Origin: Micromonospora chokoriensis | GTDB lineage: Bacteria; Actinomycetota; Actinomycetes; Mycobacteriales; Micromonosporaceae | DNA: 64,000 nt | Assembly (NCBI RefSeq): GCF_000718555.1 | Contig: NZ_JOAN01000004.1 | Span: 245,903 to 309,902 of the forward strand | Direction: 5' to 3' | Part shown: in pieces, positions 59,865-64,000 of the stretch | Layout: every line of letters begins with the position of its first letter | How positions within the stretch are numbered: the stretch's first letter is position 1 | Notes under the pieces: generated by a model | Database searches by the model: none | What the model was told of the DNA's origin: nothing | What the model saw: the letters and a program-made list of their open reading frames with translations, nothing else | Program-made: the position numbers and the translations under genes

Positions 59865-60821
59865 TCAGGCCTCACTTCGGGCAGCAGCCGGCACGGGGGC
59901 ACCGGCGGGGTCGTCATCGGAAACATGGAAAATCGATCGGGGTACGCGGCCGAACGCCTCGACGCTCTGGCAGTACTTCGAAATCCGCACCACCGACATG
60001 TCCAGCTCGGCCGCGAGGTCGGTGAGCCAGTACGGGACCCGCTCGTTCGCCTTCAGCTCCACGACCGCGAGTCGAGGCGGAACGATGAGCCGGTTTTCGG
60101 CGTCGGCGCCGAGGTGGAAGTCGCGGTCGCGGCCACGAACCCGCTGGTCGACGGTGACCCGGAGACCGGCCTCTGCGCCGCGACCGACGAACGCCTCCCG
60201 CTGATAGCCAGTCATCGCTACCGGGCGCAGGTCCAGCCGACAGAGCAGATCCAGGACCTCCTCGAGGAACGCCCGCTGGCCCGGCTCGTGGGCGACCATC
60301 TCCCGGCGGTCGCACAGGTCGCGAGCGAGGTGGTACGGCAACGCGACTCGGCGCTTCTGAGTAACCCGGTTCACCCGCTGCTTGATCTCGACGAACACCG
60401 TGCTGTCGTCGTTGACGGTCGACCGGTCGCCGTAGTGCCGCACCCGCAACTTGCGTCGAAATCGCAAGCCCTCGATCTTCTCCCAGTAGAACCGAAGGTC
60501 GCGGGTGTCGTAGTAGACGCTCCAGACGCCGTAGCCGCCGCCGACACCGTGACTGTCGGTGTCGAGCCGGTTGGCGAGTGCCCTACGCAGCACGGGTACG
60601 GCCGTGCTCGGCATCAGATACTTGATCTCGTAGCGATTGAAGGCGTGCAGCCTGCTCGGTGCCCGCAGCGCATGACCGACGTGATCGTCGCTCCGGCCGG
60701 GGGCCTGGTTGCCGGAGGGTTTCGAACGGTTGGAGTCTGGCGGTTCATCGCCACCGGGGCGGTCCGGCGGCACGGCACGTCGTCGGAACGGCAGTCGCAT
60801 CCTCGTAGCCCATCTGATCAC
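59865..60821 (-). CDS. VTC-domain polyphosphate-polymerase-like protein
   Basis: This 318-residue protein has the VTC catalytic-tunnel motifs: NRYEIKYLMP, SVYYDT, RRKLRVRHYG, VFVEIKQRV and VVELKANERVPYWL. In yeast VTC4 this domain polymerises polyphosphate from ATP. The N-terminal 50 residues are disordered. The first ATG was used; an ATG 21 bases later is an alternative. It heads the VTC/DUF4956/CotH operon. The activity is inferred from the conserved basic/acidic residues. Confidence 0.88.
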   Translation of the reverse strand: MIRWATRMRLPFRRRAVPPDRPGGDEPPDSNRSKPSGNQAPGRSDDHVGHALRAPSRLHAFNRYEIKYLMPSTAVPVLRRALANRLDTDSHGVGGGYGVWSVYYDTRDLRFYWEKIEGLRFRRKLRVRHYGDRSTVNDDSTVFVEIKQRVNRVTQKRRVALPYHLARDLCDRREMVAHEPGQRAFLEEVLDLLCRLDLRPVAMTGYQREAFVGRGAEAGLRVTVDQRVRGRDRDFHLGADAENRLIVPPRLAVVELKANERVPYWLTDLAAELDMSVVRISKYCQSVEAFGRVPRSIFHVSDDDPAGAPVPAAARSEA

Positions 60822-61082
60822 GGTTGGGACGAAGGGGACGTAACCAGGTGAACCTCAAAGCGGCCTTTGAACCACGTAAGAACTGGAAGTGAACGCCGGG
60901 TGTACGACGGGTTGACGAGCGAACTTCCCGGCCCGGACGCTCAGGTCGAAGCCCATTCGTGGACGGCATAGACGGCCTTCGGTGGTCGGGCGATAGGCTG
61001 CGGCCGGCGTCCGAGTGACCTAAGGGGAACGGGTGATAGGCGGAACGGTTCGCGCGGTGGTCGCAGTCTGCGGACCTCTGGC

Positions 61083-62642
61083 GTGAGCGGGGGCTTGCGT
61101 CCGGGTGACCCGGCACGCCTCGGTGGGTACGAGGTGCTCGACCGACTCGGCGACGGGGGCATGGGCAGTGTCTTCCTGGCCCGCTCGCCGCAAGGCCGGC
61201 GGGTGGCGGTCAAGGTCGTCCGTGCGGAGCTCTCGCATGACGAGGAGTTCCGAGGTCGGTTCCGTAGTGAGGTGAACCGCGCTCGCGAGGTTCCACCGTT
61301 CTGCACAGCCGAGGTCCTGGACGCCGACCCGGACCATGACCCGCCGTACCTGGTGGTCGAGTACGTCGAGGGCCCCAGTTTGGCCCAGGTAGTCCGGGAA
61401 CAGGGGCCGCTGGGGGCGGCGCGACTGCACAGCATCGCGGTCGGGGTGGCCACCGCGCTCACCGCCATCCACGGCGCTGGGGTGATCCACCGCGACCTGA
61501 AGCCGGCGAACGTCCTGGTCGCGCCGGGCGGGATCAAGGTCATCGACTTCGGCATCGCCCGAGCGTTCGAGGCGACGAGCCAACACACCCGGACCAACCA
61601 GATGGTCGGGACTGTCTCGTACATGGCTCCGGAGCGGTTCGACACGGAGTCCGGCCGTCCGGTGGGCCCAGCCGCGGACATCTTCGCCTGGGGTGCCCTG
61701 GTCGCGCACGCCGCGACCGGCCGCAATCCGTTCGGGGGCGACTCCGCTACCGCCATCGCGATGCGCATCCTCACCCAACCGCCGGACCTGACCGGGCTCG
61801 GCGGGCCGTTGCGGGAGTTGGTCTCCCGGGCGTTGGAGAAGGATCCCGCTGCCCGGCCCACCGCCCGGGAGTTGCTCGACGGGTTGTTGGCCGCAGCGCA
61901 TTCCGGGGGTTCTGGCGGGCAGGCCCAACTCCTGGACGGGTCGCCGAGTCTGGCCACGGCTGGTCGCGCAGGCTCGCGCCGGCGCCGCTGGCTCACCGCG
62001 TTGGCGGCGACCGCCGCGATGATCGCGGTGTTGGTGCCGGCCTTCCTGTTCGGCCCGAAACTGCTGGATCGCCAGTCCAAACCTGACCCGGCCGGCTCGA
62101 CGGCGACCGGCAGCCCGGCACCGAGCGGGCCGGCGGTCACCGCGTCCGCGTCCACATCGGGTAAGCCGACCGCGTCACCATCGGCCAGCGTGGACCCGAC
62201 CCGGGCCATCCTCGCCGGTCAGCGGCGAATCCTGGTGCACTTGGTGGAGATCGACCGCGACCTGTCGCTGCCGTCTTACGGCGAGGTCGAGGTCGGCAAC
62301 GGAACCGGCAAGGATGCGCTTTTCGTGCTTGAACCCATCGGTGTCGATTACATGATCAAATCCGTGAACCCGGACATCGCCCACCGACCGTGCCTCGGCG
62401 TCAAGGTCGATTCGGAGGGGTACGGGTCGCTTGTGGGAACCGACTGTCGGCCGACCAAGGCAACTCTGTTCGGGTTGTCCCGCGAGGGCAAGGACGACAA
62501 GGGGCGCACCTCCTACGCCATCGTCAACGACGAACACGGCGTGGTGCAGTGGAGCCCCACCAAGAGGGAAATCTACGTCGAGTTTCTCGGTGACGCTCCG
62601 ATCGACACCACGTTCAGCCTGGTCGACCGAGGCGCGGTCTGA
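61083..62642 (+). CDS. PknB-like serine/threonine protein kinase
   Basis: This 519-residue protein has an N-terminal kinase domain (LGDGGMGSVFLAR, VAVKVVR, HRDLKPANVLV, DFGIAR, SYMAPERF) and one membrane helix (about 302-322). A Ser/Pro/Thr linker and an exported C-terminal domain (about 375-519, containing CLGVKVD and TDCRPTKATLFG) follow. No PASTA repeats are seen. The GTG start follows a weak AGGGGAA region. It is separate from the VTC operon by 261 bases. Confidence 0.92.
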   Translation: MSGGLRPGDPARLGGYEVLDRLGDGGMGSVFLARSPQGRRVAVKVVRAELSHDEEFRGRFRSEVNRAREVPPFCTAEVLDADPDHDPPYLVVEYVEGPSLAQVVREQGPLGAARLHSIAVGVATALTAIHGAGVIHRDLKPANVLVAPGGIKVIDFGIARAFEATSQHTRTNQMVGTVSYMAPERFDTESGRPVGPAADIFAWGALVAHAATGRNPFGGDSATAIAMRILTQPPDLTGLGGPLRELVSRALEKDPAARPTARELLDGLLAAAHSGGSGGQAQLLDGSPSLATAGRAGSRRRRWLTALAATAAMIAVLVPAFLFGPKLLDRQSKPDPAGSTATGSPAPSGPAVTASASTSGKPTASPSASVDPTRAILAGQRRILVHLVEIDRDLSLPSYGEVEVGNGTGKDALFVLEPIGVDYMIKSVNPDIAHRPCLGVKVDSEGYGSLVGTDCRPTKATLFGLSREGKDDKGRTSYAIVNDEHGVVQWSPTKREIYVEFLGDAPIDTTFSLVDRGAV

Positions 62643-63044
62643 CTCTGGCGTCGCAGCCACGGGCGATGGGCAACCATCGATGTTAACGCGCTCGCGGCAC
62701 CTCCTCAAGGGCCCGGCTGCGGTCTACGCCGGGATCTGGGGCGGTGCCTGCGGGAAGTCGGTGGAAAGCGTTTTACGTCAAGATCTGCGGCCGCTGCCAG
62801 CCGGATGTTCCCAGCACGTTACGTCTTGACGAACGCCATGTTATCGCTCACAGTCGATGCCTAAGGGACGACGACACCTTGGCTTTCCGGGCAAGCCCTG
62901 CCTCGTCGATCTCGAATCAGGCGTGCGCTAGGGCATGCCAGGCGTCTTGTTAACGCTAACGGTCCGACGCCTGTGCTCGGCCACGCGTCGCGGTGCGCCC
63001 ATCTTCGGGCAGGCCGTTCGGCTCTTGGTCACTGGAGGAGGATC
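62643..63044. other. Spacer before the lectin-GH62 gene
   Basis: This 402-base region has no gene. It contains GTTAACGCTAAC (62949-62960), a half-site GTTAACGCG (62682-62690), and GGAGGAGG before the ATG at 63045. Confidence 0.5.
62949..62960. promoter_or_regulatory. LacI-family-like operator
   Basis: GTTAACGCTAAC is a near-palindrome 85 bases upstream of the lectin-GH62 start and matches the 48170-48183 site at 11 of 12 positions. Confidence 0.6.
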
Positions 63045-64000
63045 ATGTCTGCCCTCGATAGGTCTTCATCGATTGCATCGCCGTCGCGGCGGCGTTGGTG
63101 GTTGCCCCGCGTTCTCGCCGCCAGCGCGGCGGCGGTGATGGTTGGTGGTGCCGCCATAGCGGTGGTGTCGACACCCGCCGCTGCGGCGACGGTCGACACG
63201 AGCGCGTGGTACGTGTTGGTCAACCGCAACAGCGGCAAGGCCTTGGACGTGTACAACCTGGCTACGAATGACGGTGCCCGGATCACGCAGTGGGCCCGCA
63301 ACAACGGCAACCAGCAGCAGTGGCAGTTCGTCGATTCCGGTGGTGGCTATTACCGGGTGAAGTCGCGGCTGTCCAGCAAGGTGCTGGACGTCTCCGGCTT
63401 CTCGACCGCCAACGGCACCAGCATCGTGCAGTGGAGCGACAACAACGGCACGAACCAGCAGTTCCGGTTGGCCGACTCGGACAGCGGCTACGTCCGGTTG
63501 ATCAACCGGAACAGCAACAAGGCGGTGGAGGTGCAGGGGGCCTCGACCGCCGACGGTGGAAACATCGTGCAGTACGACGACTGGGGCGGCGCCAACCAGC
63601 AGTGGCAGTTCGTCCGCGTCGATGGCGGGGGCAACCCCACCACCCCGCCGCCGACGACGCCGCCGCCGGGCGGAACGTGTGACCTTCCGTCGACGTACCG
63701 GTGGTCGTCGACGGGCGTGTTGGCGAACCCAAGGTCTGGGTGGGTGTCGCTGAAGGACTTCACTGTCGCCCCGTACAACGGCCAGCAGCTGGTGTACGCG
63801 ACTACCCACGACTTCGGCTCGTCGTGGGGGTCGATGAACTTCGGGCTCTTCTCGAACTACTCACAGATGGGCTCGGCCAGTCAGAACGCGATGAACTCGG
63901 GGACCGTCGCGCCGTCGTTGTTCTACTTCGCGCCGCGCAACATCTGGGTGCTCGCCTACCAGTGGGGTGGGCCGGCGTTCTCCTACCGGACCTCGACCGA
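63045..64000 (+). CDS. Secreted ricin-type lectin plus GH62 alpha-L-arabinofuranosidase (truncated by window)
   Basis: The gene starts with ATG (GGAGGAGG upstream) and runs off the window after 318 codons. It has a signal peptide to about STPAAAA, then a ricin-type trefoil with three QQW/QQF repeats (NQQQWQF, NQQFRL, NQQWQF). A Pro/Thr linker and the N-terminal part of GH62 ([50 protein letters not shown]) follow. GH62 removes arabinose from xylan. The upstream operator suggests sugar-controlled expression. Confidence 0.93.
   Translation, partial: MSALDRSSSIASPSRRRWWLPRVLAASAAAVMVGGAAIAVVSTPAAAATVDTSAWYVLVNRNSGKALDVYNLATNDGARITQWARNNGNQQQWQFVDSGGGYYRVKSRLSSKVLDVSGFSTANGTSIVQWSDNNGTNQQFRLADSDSGYVRLINRNSNKAVEVQGASTADGGNIVQYDDWGGANQQWQFVRVDGGGNPTTPPPTTPPPGGTCDLPSTYRWSSTGVLANPRSGWVSLKDFTVAPYNGQQLVYATTHDFGSSWGSMNFGLFSNYSQMGSASQNAMNSGTVAPSLFYFAPRNIWVLAYQWGGPAFSYRTST

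Noticed and set aside
62770..62835. Weak inverted repeat CGTCAAGA...TCTTGACG
   Set aside because: Only 8 bp with a long loop and no positional meaning; probably chance.

Overview
The window is a high-GC actinobacterial chromosome segment, most likely from Micromonospora or another member of the Micromonosporaceae. This is inferred from the GC-rich third codon positions, many GTG starts, probable leaderless genes preceded by TANNNT boxes, a DtxR/IdeR-type iron box, and secreted hydrolases carrying ricin-type lectin modules. There is no rRNA operon, CRISPR array, insertion sequence, integrase or prophage. The last gene runs off the right edge.

Region by region. 1-8.5 kb: an ECF sigma factor with a membrane-anchored Asp-box propeller protein, a secreted carboxypeptidase-regulatory-like repeat protein, a DUF5701 protein, a LytS/LytTR-type two-component pair and a polyprenyl glycosylphosphotransferase. 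8.7-14.2 kb: a formamidopyrimidine-DNA-glycosylase-like gene divergent from a GT4 glycosyltransferase, then a tight operon of nucleotidyltransferase, glycerol-1-phosphate-dehydrogenase-like enzyme and CDP-alcohol phosphotransferase, then a Nudix gene. 14.3-26.8 kb: mostly housekeeping genes (CBS pair, SnoaL-like, aminotransferase, CorA, cyclophilin, rhomboid, PH-domain protein, thiolase, APH-like kinase, OmpR-type two-component system with a small lipoprotein). 26.8-38.4 kb: a GDSL-lectin hydrolase, envelope glycosyltransferase-type membrane proteins, SoxR with its operator, a quinone oxidoreductase, tRNA-Ser(UGA), LtrA, a PEBP protein and a methyltransferase.

38.4-42.2 kb is an iron-flavoured patch: an FhuF-like 2Fe-2S reductase under a DtxR/IdeR box, a divergent helix-turn-helix/peptide-deformylase fusion with all three deformylase motifs intact, and a flavohemoprotein. 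42.4-49.4 kb: a CPBP protease, an EcsC-like protein, tRNA-Ser(GCU) and tRNA-Arg(ACG) with a promoter and a strong terminator, small secreted proteins, a parallel beta-helix protein and a second GDSL-lectin hydrolase.

49.4-60.8 kb is a coherent envelope locus. Seven co-directional genes (second adaptor, response regulator, histidine kinase, MacA-type adaptor, MacB ATPase, MacB permease, DUF5666-like anchor protein) sit beside a three-gene operon (VTC-domain polyphosphate-polymerase-like protein, DUF4956 membrane protein, CotH-family kinase), with a Gly/Pro-rich lipoprotein gene between them. 61-64 kb: a PknB-like Ser/Thr kinase and the start of a lectin-GH62 arabinofuranosidase. The strongest candidates for under-described biology are the HTH-deformylase fusion, the VTC/DUF4956/CotH locus with its efflux and two-component partners, and the nucleotidyltransferase/G1PDH/CDP-alcohol operon.
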